Origin: Opeltia flavorubescens
Taxonomy: Eukaryota > Ascomycota > Lecanoromycetes > Teloschistales > Teloschistaceae
DNA length: 64,000 nt
Direction of reading: 5' to 3'
Assembly (NCBI GenBank): GCA_000442125.1
Contig: KE546975.1
Location: 992,001 to 1,056,000, forward strand
Under the pieces are notes generated by a model that ran no database searches, had not been told where the DNA came from, and saw only the letters and a list, made by a program, of their open reading frames with translations. This document shows, in pieces, positions 22,686 to 32,693 of the stretch. Every line of letters begins with the position of its first letter. Position 1 is the stretch's first letter. A program made the translations under genes and the position numbers.

Positions 22686-23326
22686 ATGGCCCACGAACTT
22701 TTTCTGTCGCATACCTATAACAGGATGAATCACCTTTGCGCACGTGTTCAGGAGAGAGTTCCGTCTAATCGCTCACCCGTCAAGACCGCGAGACAAATGA
22801 GGATCACCATGGCTTATGTATCATCTATATTTGATTACATGTCCAATGCTCAGCGTACGTCCCCCCTCCTTGAATGCCTTAACCCTCTCCTCTAACTTTA
22901 ATAACTATAGAAGCCGTCGCCTCAAAGGACATCTCCCCAACATTAACAGGCCGTGAACTGAAAAGGCATAATATCACCCAGCTCCGTACTCCTCCCCGTC
23001 CAATACCTGAGTTTGACAGTTGGCATCCTGTCAAAGTTCTATACCACTACATGCGCCTACGAGCTCATCAATGTGTCCCTGAAACACAGAAACTGCTGGA
23101 ATTACTGCACAATACTCCTCTATCGTCTCTGCCAGAGAGCATCAGACAGGGTCACGACGGTCGGTTGGCGTTCGTGAAGCGCGCCTGGGAGGAAAGTATG
23201 CGCGCGCTGAGAGAGAACGCAGCAATCCACACGAAGGCAGTCGACCAGGATTGGGTCATGGTAGATAGTGAGACTATTGACGGAGAGTTGTGGGATGAAC
23301 TGGGCAAGCACGAAGAAGGAGCTTGA
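22686..23326 (+). CDS. WHP-motif family protein 1 (unknown function)
   Basis: Two exons, 22686-22854 and 22911-23326, joined over a 56-base intron (GTACGT...TAG), give 194 aa. The N-terminus is helical (VSSIFDYMSN). The central signature is PEFDSWHPVKVLYHYMRL, followed about 45 residues later by GHDGRLAFVKRAW. The C-terminus is acidic and contains DQDWVMVDSETIDGELWDEL. The Trp-His-Pro core with its spaced Asp-Arg-Trp end recurs in the genes at 23684 and 26768, and the DWV(M/V)V tail recurs in the second. No known domain is evident, nor signal peptide or membrane segment. Likely a cytoplasmic or nuclear small protein of a lineage-specific family. Confidence 0.75.
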
Positions 23327-23683
23327 GTATTCAAATGAGTCAACTGCTGGCGATGTCATGAGGTGTTTGAATAGAGCAATGTGTCCTTTCAATGGTATGC
23401 TACCCTTTACAACATTACGCATAAAATTCCAGACTGCGATGTTAATGGAAGGACAGACGTGACTCTTTAATTGGTACAGGGGTTTAATAACAGATGACAA
23501 CAGCAATCACAGCTGCATTGATTTGTTTTGTGTGGAATTCATCAGTGAATGAATGAAGTCTGTTGTAATGTTTCCTAATCTAATCCAATTTAGTCATATC
23601 TTGCTCAAACTAATACGGTCTTCGCAATCTTCCTGTTTTCTCACCTGCATTTCTCTCCCTCAAAAATCATAGACACTTCAGCC
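23327..23683. other. Intergenic spacer between two paralogues
   Basis: 357 bases with no coding signal. It should hold the terminator of the first WHP gene and the promoter of the second. Confidence 0.4.
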
Positions 23684-24628
23684 ATGTCACGTTCCAGTCA
23701 GGCTTCGAAGTCCTCTCAAGAAGCGCTTGACCAAGTCATGGCGTCGCTCGCTACAACTCAAGGTATTATGCACTCCTACCGAATAAACAACATAATTGCT
23801 CGTGTTGATACAGTTATAGAGCATGCAAGTTTATTGGAAAAATTCTTATGGCACGCACCTGCACACTCAGCTGCCCCTCTCCCGGTGAATAACAGTCTCC
23901 GCAAAGCGATGACTGACCAAACCAAGACTGGTCCAATGGCGGACGAAGACAGCTTCAAGGATCTTATTGCTGCTGTCAGTCAGCCAAGAATATTGTTTCC
24001 ATCAGAAAATAGCTGCGCTTCTGTCCAGCAATGCCCAGCGTTCGACACCTGGCACCCCCTCACTATCTTAAACGAATACAACAGACTCAATCCAGGTCAA
24101 GGGGTATCTGCAACCACTTCCATGTTCCTTGATGACGTGAGNGCTCTTCCGGAAAAAGATCGCGCTGCACACGCGGATCGCGTGAAATACCTGAAACAGA
24201 ATTGGAAGCGTCTGGAATCTACCAGACGCTTCCAACCGAGAACGATGGATCCCACTAAGGCACCATTGACAGAAGAGGAGCGCATGCAATTACGTCTTCG
24301 TCATCAAATGATGGATGAAGTTGACCGACTCACCTCCATGTTTCCGGAGAAGTATACCTGCCCAAGGCCAGCCCCGGCAGTGGATAGATCTGCTAGCGCA
24401 TACAAGTGGCATGAACATGCATGTAGTCTCGCGAATCAGAAGATGGATGAGTCAAGGAAATCTATGGAAAACGCAGCCAAGCGCGGCAAAGAAGCAAAGG
24501 GAGGGGCAACAGCGGGGGCAAAAGAACAGGCTGGGGAAGAAGACTGGGTTGTGGTGAATGATATGGATGCTGTGGAGGATCCTTTCGTTATTGTCTATGA
24601 TGAGGCAAAGTTTCGAAGAGCTGAATGA
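23684..24628 (+). CDS. WHP-motif family protein 2 (unknown function)
   Basis: A single exon of 314 aa; the start follows a pyrimidine-rich leader. Residues about 120-175 carry the family signature: PAFDTWHPLTILNEYNRL, then HADRVKYLKQNWKRL. A helical, charged middle follows (EEERMQLRLRHQMMDEVDRL), then a Lys/Glu-rich coiled stretch (MENAAKRGKEAKGG). The tail has EEDWVVVNDMDAVEDPFVIV, matching the DWVMV tail of the first paralogue. There is no intron, unlike its neighbours. N at 24142 makes one residue ambiguous (Ser or Arg). A perfect 14-bp hairpin lies inside the coding region at 24202-24235. Function unknown. Confidence 0.8.
   Translation: MSRSSQASKSSQEALDQVMASLATTQGIMHSYRINNIIARVDTVIEHASLLEKFLWHAPAHSAAPLPVNNSLRKAMTDQTKTGPMADEDSFKDLIAAVSQPRILFPSENSCASVQQCPAFDTWHPLTILNEYNRLNPGQGVSATTSMFLDDVXALPEKDRAAHADRVKYLKQNWKRLESTRRFQPRTMDPTKAPLTEEERMQLRLRHQMMDEVDRLTSMFPEKYTCPRPAPAVDRSASAYKWHEHACSLANQKMDESRKSMENAAKRGKEAKGGATAGAKEQAGEEDWVVVNDMDAVEDPFVIVYDEAKFRRAE
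24202..24235. repeat. Perfect 14-bp inverted repeat inside a coding exon
   Basis: TTGGAAGCGTCTGG at 24202-24215 is exactly complementary to CCAGACGCTTCCAA at 24222-24235, with a six-base loop. The bases encode WKRLESTRRFQ. In RNA this would be a very stable hairpin. Confidence 0.9.
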
Positions 24629-25411
24629 GATTCAATTGCCCAGTCATATGATTGCAAGGGTTGCGGCAAAAGAATGAAGATTGAGCTTCGAGATGTTCCC
24701 CATATTGTACTTAATGGTCCACGATGGAGGAGATATTAGGTAGAATCACCCTTCTTGAGATTAGATCGAGTTTTAGATGCGTTAAAAGGTGTTTATGCCG
24801 CTGCTTCAGATGGCGTGTCTCCTCGCGTTCATCGCTCTGTCGAATTTTGCCCAATGATATGTAATGGATATCATTTAGTCATCACACACCTGGCTTTGAA
24901 CGGTTAAAGCTGCCGAACGACGATCGATAATTGGTTTAAATTTACTCTCGTACCTACCTCCATGCTCCGTCTTGTATCCAATTCTATTAAAAAGTTCATT
25001 TTCTTTTAAGACTCGGCAGTAACGATATACATAATTATGTTACTCTCGAATGCGCAAGAGCTGACATGAATCGTATACTATACCGGTCAACTTGTATACC
25101 TCAACTTCCATACAGTGCAATCATCGGCTGAAGTGTCAAAGGAATTGGGTTTGATCAAAGCATCTGCTCTCCTTACGACAATGTCGACTGTGTAATTGTA
25201 TATCACCTACCATGACTAATGATTATTGCCTGGGTAAGCAGACTTTTGGACTTGAAAGTAATAAGTAAAGTATGGCGATTTTTCATACACTGGCGATCAA
25301 AATCCAAGATTTCTGCTATATGCTTGAGGAGTCGAGAGGAAATCAAGCAATCACATACAATGCGGATAACCTTAGTATCCTTCTATCTTTTTTACCTTCC
25401 TACCCTTTCTC
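24629..25411. other. Intergenic region
   Basis: AT-rich, no coding exon seen. It would contain the 3' end of the second WHP gene and the promoter or 5' untranslated region of the next gene. Confidence 0.4.
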
Positions 25412-26359
25412 ATGCTGGGTTTCCTTCCAGTAATACTCGTAATTAACCTTTTGCCCGTATTTGCATCCTTCTCTACTTTTCTGTCGAAATCTCTCTACTA
25501 CTTTATTATCACGGAATGTAACAGCAACTCAAGACGCTTGATCCAACCGCAAGATGGATCGCATTATGTCTACCGGTCTCCTATTTCCGCGAATACCCCT
25601 CTCACTACTCTCCAATTGGCAAGCGAGAATGGAATAAATCAGTCTGGACTCTCATTCAACGGATCTGTCAACTCTTCTCATTTCGATTTGTTTGCCGCTC
25701 CATTTGATACTCCTAATTCCCAGACTGACAACCACCATTCGGACCAGTCTCACTCGAACCAATCATTTCTGGCTGCCATGCCTGTCTCGCAACCTGCCAA
25801 TGCCCAATCTTATGAATACGCTCCTATGGACCACACGTACTTTCGGTACGACGTGCAACTTGAATGTACGTTGGGGTCGATTGCACTGCAACCTTCAAGT
25901 CTAATTCGGATTAATTAGATCCACCTCATGATTCATTGATCTCTGGTCCGGTGGCAAATCGTGTCCAGTGGTCCGATGGGGGATCCTCAGAACATTACTG
26001 CGAACTTCATTCAGATGGTATTGCAAGCCCTCCTCTGTCATTAACGCCGAGATTGCTGATTCAAACGCCATCCCTAGGTGGCCCACTTACCTATGCGCCT
26101 ACTCTCGGCATGCCTCAGTCATACCGTTCCAGAAAGGGTACGTCTCGCCTTCCCTCGAGCTCTCAATCTTGAAGTACCTTTCAACAAGTCCCGGTACCAG
26201 GCATGACACCCAGTAAAGGTGCTATGGGCGTACAATCGGCTTTCAGACGCCCCTTATACTGATGTAACTGTGAACGCTGTGGACGATTTGATGCTACTTC
26301 CTTTTCCAGAACGAGTAACATTGGAACGCCAGCTACTTATACTGACCATTGAACGCTAG
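25412..26359 (+). CDS. Unrecognised multi-exon gene between WHP paralogues
   Basis: Supported exons: one ending 25865, then 25919-26137 and 26247-26359. GTACGT donors and AG acceptors close in phase (LEYPPHDSLISG; YRSRKDAPYTDV). The protein is Ser/Asn/Gln-rich and disordered in its first part (NSQTDNHHSDQSHSNQSF). Later segments are EHYCELHSDG, PLSLTPRLLIQTP and AVDDLMLLPFPERVTLERQL, ending TIER. The 5' end is unsure. The in-frame ATG at 25412 gives a hydrophobic start (MLGFLPVILVINLLPVFASF) that would be a signal peptide or anchor. Alternatively the coding exon begins after the acceptor at 25524, with an unseen upstream exon. It looks like a regulator-type disordered protein, but no domain is recognisable. 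Confidence 0.4.
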
Positions 26360-26767
26360 TGGGAAGTCAAAGACCATCAGCGCCTGCGACAGCAGCCGCA
26401 TTCATGACCCAAGGAGTATGATGACGGAATCGATACATCGTTTGACTGTTCAAACATGTGGACGCTTCAAAGGACAAATTAGTGGAGTATTGAACGCTGG
26501 AGTTAGATGCATGTGTCGTTGGTAAGATGTCGTGAGCAACAAAGACCCTGAATGCTTAGACAATGTTTAAGACGTGTCTTTCAACAATTTTCTATCTTGA
26601 AGTTCATTGTTCATCCTCTCTACTTGACTACGGTATTCATATGCAAGGAGAATATTAAATCACTTGCCTACTGTTGGTACCTTCATCAGTGAAATTCCAC
26701 ACATTCGAACGGACTTGCTTAAGTCTGTCTGCTCTCCCACTCAGAGCATCCTTCGCAAATCACTGTC
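26360..26767. other. Intergenic region
   Basis: 408 bases upstream of the third WHP gene, with no coding exon supported. Presumed promoter. Confidence 0.35.
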
Positions 26768-27809
26768 ATGGATCACCCAACGGACAACTATAAAAGATCG
26801 CCCGACAGCGAGCCAGTCAAAAATATCCTATACCGAAAGCCCCCACCTTATCAGCTACCTGGGACACCTTGTAAGCCCTGTACCACTTACATCTAGACCT
26901 ATCTCATAGGCTAACATTCTCCTCTTAGACCTGCCTACAGCTCCACATACCTTCCACGTCTCAGCCCCTCAACCTCAACATACAACAATTCCTCAAACCC
27001 CAAAGCCCCAATCCTCCCAAATACCCCTCCTAACATTCACACCACCATGCCCAAACAGCCACCTCTTCTCGCTCCCTCCACCTCCCTACTCCCAACCCTC
27101 AACCCCCCACAATCAACCCCATCAACCCTCCAACCATCCATCACCCAGCCCCTTTCATCCTTCTATCCCCCCAAATCAACCCCATCAACCCTCATATCAC
27201 CCCACACCTAACCCTGTCTATCTTTCCACCCCATCTTCCGCCAACAAGAACCTCCCCAAAAGCCACCCCTCACCTAACCTCGTCCATCTTTCCACCCCAT
27301 CCCCAGCCAGCAAAAACCTCCCCGAAAGCTACCCCTCCCCTCCACAATACAATACCTGGCACCCCATCGACATCCTCCACATCTTCAACCTCACGCATTC
27401 CATCCCCGCCATGTCGTCTAGCCACTATATGGTGCAGGAGCTCCTGCAGATTCCCCTGTCGCCAACGTTGAGACTAGAGAATGATCTGAGAATAGCGGCG
27501 CTGGAGTGGTGGTGGGAGGAGCAGAAAATCTGGATGGGGACTGAGGTGATTGATTTTGGTGAAGAATTTGAGGGGGAGGGTGGTGATGATGGAGGAGTCG
27601 ATGGAGAGGAAGGAGGTCGGATGGAGGTCGGTAGAATAAATGGTGAGGTCGTTGATAGGAATGGGCGGACTATAGAGTGTCCACCCCCTAGGATGATGAA
27701 TGGAGAGGAAGACGGTGCAAAGACGCCGAATCGAGTGTGGGAGGTTGCAAGTCCGGATTTGCCACGAATCCGGTGGGAGGATGCTGAGGTACCGTGGGCT
27801 ATGCCGTGA
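26768..27809 (+). CDS. WHP-motif family protein 3, proline-rich (unknown function)
   Basis: Two exons, 26768-26870 and 26929-27809, over a 58-base intron, give 327 aa. It starts MDHPTDNYKRSPDSEP. Residues about 40-180 are an extreme Pro/Ser/His/Gln low-complexity region, including two adjacent 22-residue repeats (NPVYLSTP... and NLVHLSTP...). The family signature follows: PPQYNTWHPIDILHIFNL, then ENDLRIAALEWWWEEQ at the same spacing as in the other two genes. The tail is Gly/Glu-rich and ends DAEVPWAMP, without the DWV motif of the paralogues. The exon's coding strand is almost free of G between about 26930 and 27370. Function unknown. Confidence 0.7.
27207..27338 (+). repeat. Two-copy 66-base in-frame coding repeat
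   Basis: Units 27207-27272 and 27273-27338 each encode 22 residues (xPNPVYLSTPSSANKNLPKS type), with a handful of substitutions. A related but weaker 63-base periodicity is visible upstream (AATCAACCCCATCAACCCTC at 27111 and 27174). Confidence 0.8.
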
Positions 27810-28140
27810 TTGTCTCAATTAATCAGGAATGAATGGGAGAACAGCGAAAAAAGTTGTGGATATGTAATTCGAAGACATCAAAGGATAGGATAGTTGAAAA
27901 GGAAGGATTGAGATTAAGAAGAAATGCTCCTTTCTCGAGACTATAATAGTGAAGGTATAAATCGCTATGAAGTATTGCCATGTCATACCCAAGAATAAAA
28001 ACATATCTAAACACCCCAAATCTCCTTAGCCATCCGTGTCCAAAACAAAGAACGACTCCCGCTCAAATTTTCCCAATGGTATCATGCAATGAACTTCTGC
28101 TCTTTCCACATCTTCAAGGAGATCGATTTACCTGACAGCA
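27810..28140. other. Convergent intergenic spacer
   Basis: 331 bases between two convergent genes. No coding signal; expected to hold both 3' untranslated regions. Confidence 0.4.
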
Positions 28141-31057
28141 TTATCGTGACCTCCCTCCCGCCACCGTTTCGAACCTTACCCTCGGCGCAAACCTCGTCAT
28201 CCCACCACCTTCCAGCCACTGGCTCAGATTTTTGCATTGACTTACGTCGAAAGCTTTCAACTTGTGGCAGCCTTCGACAATGGCCTCGACTCCGATGCCC
28301 GTGACTCTGACGCAGCCGCGGACTGACAGTTCCCGCAACTCTAGCAAATGCAGACCGATGCTGCGGAGCGAAGAGTCGCTGACGGCGCTGCCGCAGAAGG
28401 ACAAGTTAAGGCGACGAAGGTGAGGGCATCCTAATGCCAGGACTTCGGTGGCTGTATCGGAGAGGGCACAGCAGAAAGACTGAAGGCTTATGTCAGCAAA
28501 ACTTCTTTAATTGCACGCCCCTTGGGATACATACCAAATCCAGATCGCGGAGGCCTTTGGCTGCGTTGGTCAGATAGACGATTGCATTATCAGTAAGATA
28601 CGTGCAATCGGCCAAGCACAGCTTCGTCAGCCTCGAAAATTGGAATTGCCCCCAGTGCTGAAACCCTTGATCGGTGATGGTGGTGCATCGAGTAAGATCA
28701 ATCTGCTCGAGACGGGAGGCTGCGTGAAAGGCCATGTGCGCCATCGATCGATCCGTGACGTGTTTGCAGTACGACAACGTTAACTTCTTCAGCTTGGGAC
28801 AGCCAAAGACCGTCCCTGGTGGAGGCGCCGACGGTACAGGGGCGCCAACAGCTCGAGCAGCACCTTGACGACTGTGGAAGTTCCCATGCCCACTGCTTGG
28901 TGGCGAAGGTTGAGGGACCACCCAGCCGATGACTCTTCCAAGGAGATTATCACTGACCTTCCGGCAATTACTGAAATCCACTTCCTCTAGATTCTTCGCT
29001 TTATTGGCCATCTCTAGTACCGCTTGAGCGGTAATATCCCAGACGCTTTTCATCCTCCAAGTGATAACATTTGCGGCACATGTGGTTGAGAGGTGGGCAA
29101 ATCCTTCATCTGTGATGTGGAAACAATTGCTGATGTCTATAATGCGAGGTCGAGTGCCAACAAAAGGACAGATGCTATCGATCAAAACTTTATCGGTGAC
29201 GATACGGTTGTATCTCGCAAGATCTAATATATGCAAGAGTTCTGGCGTCTCCTTCAGCACTCTCGCCCAGTGTGAGGATACTTGTCGAAGACACATGAGT
29301 TCATGAAGCTCGAAATAACTGAACATTATGATTAAGAGGTGGTCCGGGAGAGGGCCTTGACTGAAGCTACTTGAACGCTTTACTATCGTCTTGTGACGCT
29401 TCGAGTTGATATGTATATCTGGCGGTGCGGGCGGCCGAGGTAATTTTGCTATTGGATTTGCATGATTGGTGAAGCCAGGAGGTGATGGCCGTCTTTCTTG
29501 GCTTTCAGTGCTGTTATTTGACTGGACAGCGTCCGGAGGTGGAGGTGCAAGAGATCCCCGACGTGACCGTGATCGAATATTGTCCAAATCGGTGTTCAGG
29601 AAAGGATCAGGATCCGCGGGCTGAATGATTGGGTGGTCTTCGATCCGTGTAGGTTTGTGCGGCGCTTCGGCTCTAGCCCGAGTCAATGACACTTTAGGAT
29701 TGGACTTCTTCCTGACGCTTTTCGTTGGACGATCTCCAATAACAAGCTCGTCAATGGGCGGCGTGGTATCGGCAGCATCTGCCATGATAACGTCCTCCTT
29801 TGATCCTGACGTTTGAAGCCGTTGCCTTGCAGTCGCTTCGATTTGTTGTTTCAACTGTGGCGGACATCTGCTCCAAAAGTGCTCGAGCACATCCCCTGTA
29901 ATCATCAGACATTCGACCGACGAGACTGATCGAACCGTTGCGGTTCTCCGAGGAGCTAAATATAGACTGACGACTTCACCGAAATACTGGCCAGACCTCA
30001 GTCGGGCCTTGACTTGTGAGCCACGTTTCACATTTTTCCTCATACCATTGGAAAGCGGGCGTAAATTCTGGCCAGGAGCATTCTCATCAATAACTTCTAC
30101 CTCTCCTTGCACGATGAAAAATACCTCTCGGCCCTGAGAGTTTTGCTGAATGATGTCGGTGAATGGGGGGTAAGTACGGGGCTGTGCATTAAGTCCGAGA
30201 AAATGAAGAATGTCATGGGGCAATCCAGAGAAGAGGGGGAGCTCTTTGAGTAGTTGCCGGACATTGACCAGACCATCGCCGAGTGCACTAGATGCCGCTG
30301 CTTCTACCAAACCTGGGGATGGCGATTTCCGCTTCTTGTTGCTCAGTATACCGTTCGTATGGATGCCGTGAGCATCTGGCATTATGATATCTCCCTCCTC
30401 GCCATCTCGAGACCTCTTCTTGTCCCCTCGACTTGTAGACGTGGGGGGCTCAGTCTTGCTCGATCCGCTCTTCTCCCGTTTCTTCCGTTGTAAGATCGAC
30501 AGCCTTTCAGATGCTTCGTCTCTGATTGTCCGTTCCACTTCAGGAAAGTTTGGAAGTTCCTTCACGAGATCCTCTTTCTTGAGCACGACAAGCAAACATC
30601 TTGTCCGAGCGACGATAGTGGCAGTGCGAGGCATCTCCATCAAGATGCCAATTTCTCCAAAAAAGGCTCCTGGTTTTAGCTCCGCGTACGTGCTTTCCCC
30701 ATCTCTTGATGTGACCGCTACTGCCCCGCTCATAAGCCAATACATGGCTTTGGCATCGTCCCCTTCGGTTAGGATGTAGTCGTGTGGCGAATGAAGTTGA
30801 GGCCGAAGGTGTTTTCCTATGGCCGCGAGAAATGATTCTGGAGCGGAGAGAAAAAGAGGGAAGTTGCGAATCCGGTCAAGCATATCCAAGGGCATTCCAT
30901 GTATGGTTGACGCGGTCAAAGGAGAAGGGCGGACAGGTCTTGAGGGATTCGTCTCGGAATTGAAGGTTCTGATGAGTGATAGTGCATCTGGGACAGGAGG
31001 AGCGCTCGCTCTGCTGGCGAACGTCGTCCCTCCAGCACCGCTCCGTCGAGACCGCAT
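28141..31057 (-). CDS. Tandem cyclic-nucleotide-binding domains plus F-box and leucine-rich repeats
   Basis: Exon 1 is 31057-28535 and exon 2 28479-28141, separated by a 55-base intron (GTATGT...CAG); 953 aa. The first CAP/cNMP domain spans about residues 58-175 (FPLFLS; GEIGILMEMPRTAT). The second spans about 265-405 (LPLFSGLPHDILHFLG; GEVVSLYLAPRRTATV). Both keep the phosphate-cassette arginine before T-A. A basic linker (NKKRKSPSPG) separates them. An F-box follows near 570-610 (LPDHLLIIMFSYFELHELMC), then AMN1/GRR1-type leucine-rich repeats to the end (IIDISNCFHITDEGF; EEVDFSNCRKVSDN; LTLSYCKHVTDRSM; LRRLNLSFCGSAVSD). This suggests an SCF substrate receptor whose activity could be tuned by a cyclic nucleotide or another small ligand; ligand binding is inferred, not shown. 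Confidence 0.9.
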
Positions 31058-32693
31058 GTTGCTATGATATCAAGGTTCCTGGTCTCGTGGTGGTCCGAGC
31101 TGGCTTTGGCGTGAGAAGCACCAGCTTTCTCGGTAGCATCCTTTATGGCACGCGCATCTGAGCGGTTTTGTGAGCACAGATCACTCTGGGGTACTTAATC
31201 TTATCCGATGGTGGTGGCGTCAGAGTGCAGACTCTGCTATCCGAAGGATTTGAGGCCTTAAGTTGGGCCAATGGTCAACGCCACGGCGATATTTTCCAGG
31301 AGGAGCAAGAGAGCAAACAATAGAGAGGTAGTGGCGGGCAAACGGCAGCAATAGGTCGACAGAAGATCGTTTGCTTGCACAAGGTACGGGCTGCGCCAAA
31401 ATCGCCTTTCGCTGAATTTTGGGACCAGAGAAAGGCCCGGTGAGCAATGGGTAAAGTGACAGGCCAGTCTTGTATGCGCACGACTAACAAGTAGGTTGTC
31501 CTTGACGTTTTCAGGGCTGACAGTTCTCGTGCTGATGCTTTCTGCAAGCCACCTAGGTTTCGGCCCTGCAGGGAAGAAGTGTAGCAATACAAAGTACCGG
31601 AAGGGGTGGTGACGACTCCGCAGACAGCGTGTTTCAGGTGGTGGATGCGACGATGGGTCTTCGGTTAGATAACGTATGAAACGTGGCTTTCCAAAAATAG
31701 GGATCAGGCTCCACTGGTAGAGCTTCTAGTGGGCTTCGAGAAGGAATTGAGAGAAAGCATGGTCGTGACGGATGAGATCCGATCAAAAATGATCCGAGAT
31801 AGTCAAGATAGGATGGAAACAGGAAAGATGAAGTGGTGATCATGAAGCTGTGGCGTAGCTTGCTTCGTAGATCTTCTTTATGCGGGGTCCCTTAATCATC
31901 AATGCTGCTATGATGCAAGATACTTCGTATGCCTATCACACTTGGCAGTATAGCATCAACCAGATCATATGCAGAGCAATATTCCTGCTCTTGATTCGCA
32001 ACAGTGTGATAACACAGCGTCTTGATCACGATCAAATTGGCATTAAAATCATGCTTGAGTCTGTAAGATATAACATGAGTTATGGATTACTTGTAATAGA
32101 ATGCAGAATATATCAATCAAAGCGTGCACCGGTGAATATACACAGGCATGAATGAATATTAAGAGGAAGTCATGAAGCCGATATTTTGCGGGCGAGGCTC
32201 TTGCTTTATTCGTGAGACCATAGCTCCATCGATGGGAATTTTGGCAAACATTTCCTACTACATGTCTTGCTTCTATCACAGTGCTAATATAAGTGATCAA
32301 GGCGTTCTCGACCGATGGCTCGTTGAATAATTTCAGCTAGTAAAGAAAGGTAGAGAAACATACAGCCAAGAGCGAGAAGAGTATCCAATGCAAGGCTAAT
32401 ATATTTTCCAACTTCAGGATATTTCCACGAAAAACAAAGCTTGGCATCTTGGTAACCATACAACCGCGCTAGTCGCCGTTGCCACCCATGAAGTTGCTTT
32501 GTTGACCTCGGAATGTCAGTGCTTTTATGTGCCCAGTCACAATCGAACTTCGTTCTTACGAAGTACAATCAAATCCTTACCTCACCAGAAGTGTTACTAG
32601 CCTCTACGTACTGCTAACTCATGGAGAGGATAATTAGGGACGCTTCAGTCTCTTGGCTGTTTGGGCAAATTCGCCTGAAGTTTGCACACCAGA
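31058..32693. other. Divergent intergenic region
   Basis: About 1.6 kb between two divergent genes. Overlapping minus-strand frames at 31220-31592 and 32049-32568 look like chance frames (no domain, no consistent exons). I see no supported gene. Confidence 0.4.

Noticed and set aside
26219-26246. A 28-base intron with an extra 30-base exon in the gene at 25.4-26.4 kb
   Set aside because: Too short to splice; skipping the 30-base exon leaves a normal 109-base intron in the same phase.
31220-31592. Overlapping minus-strand frames with a Leu-rich stretch
   Set aside because: Two frames are open over the same bases with no splice support or domain; chance open frames.
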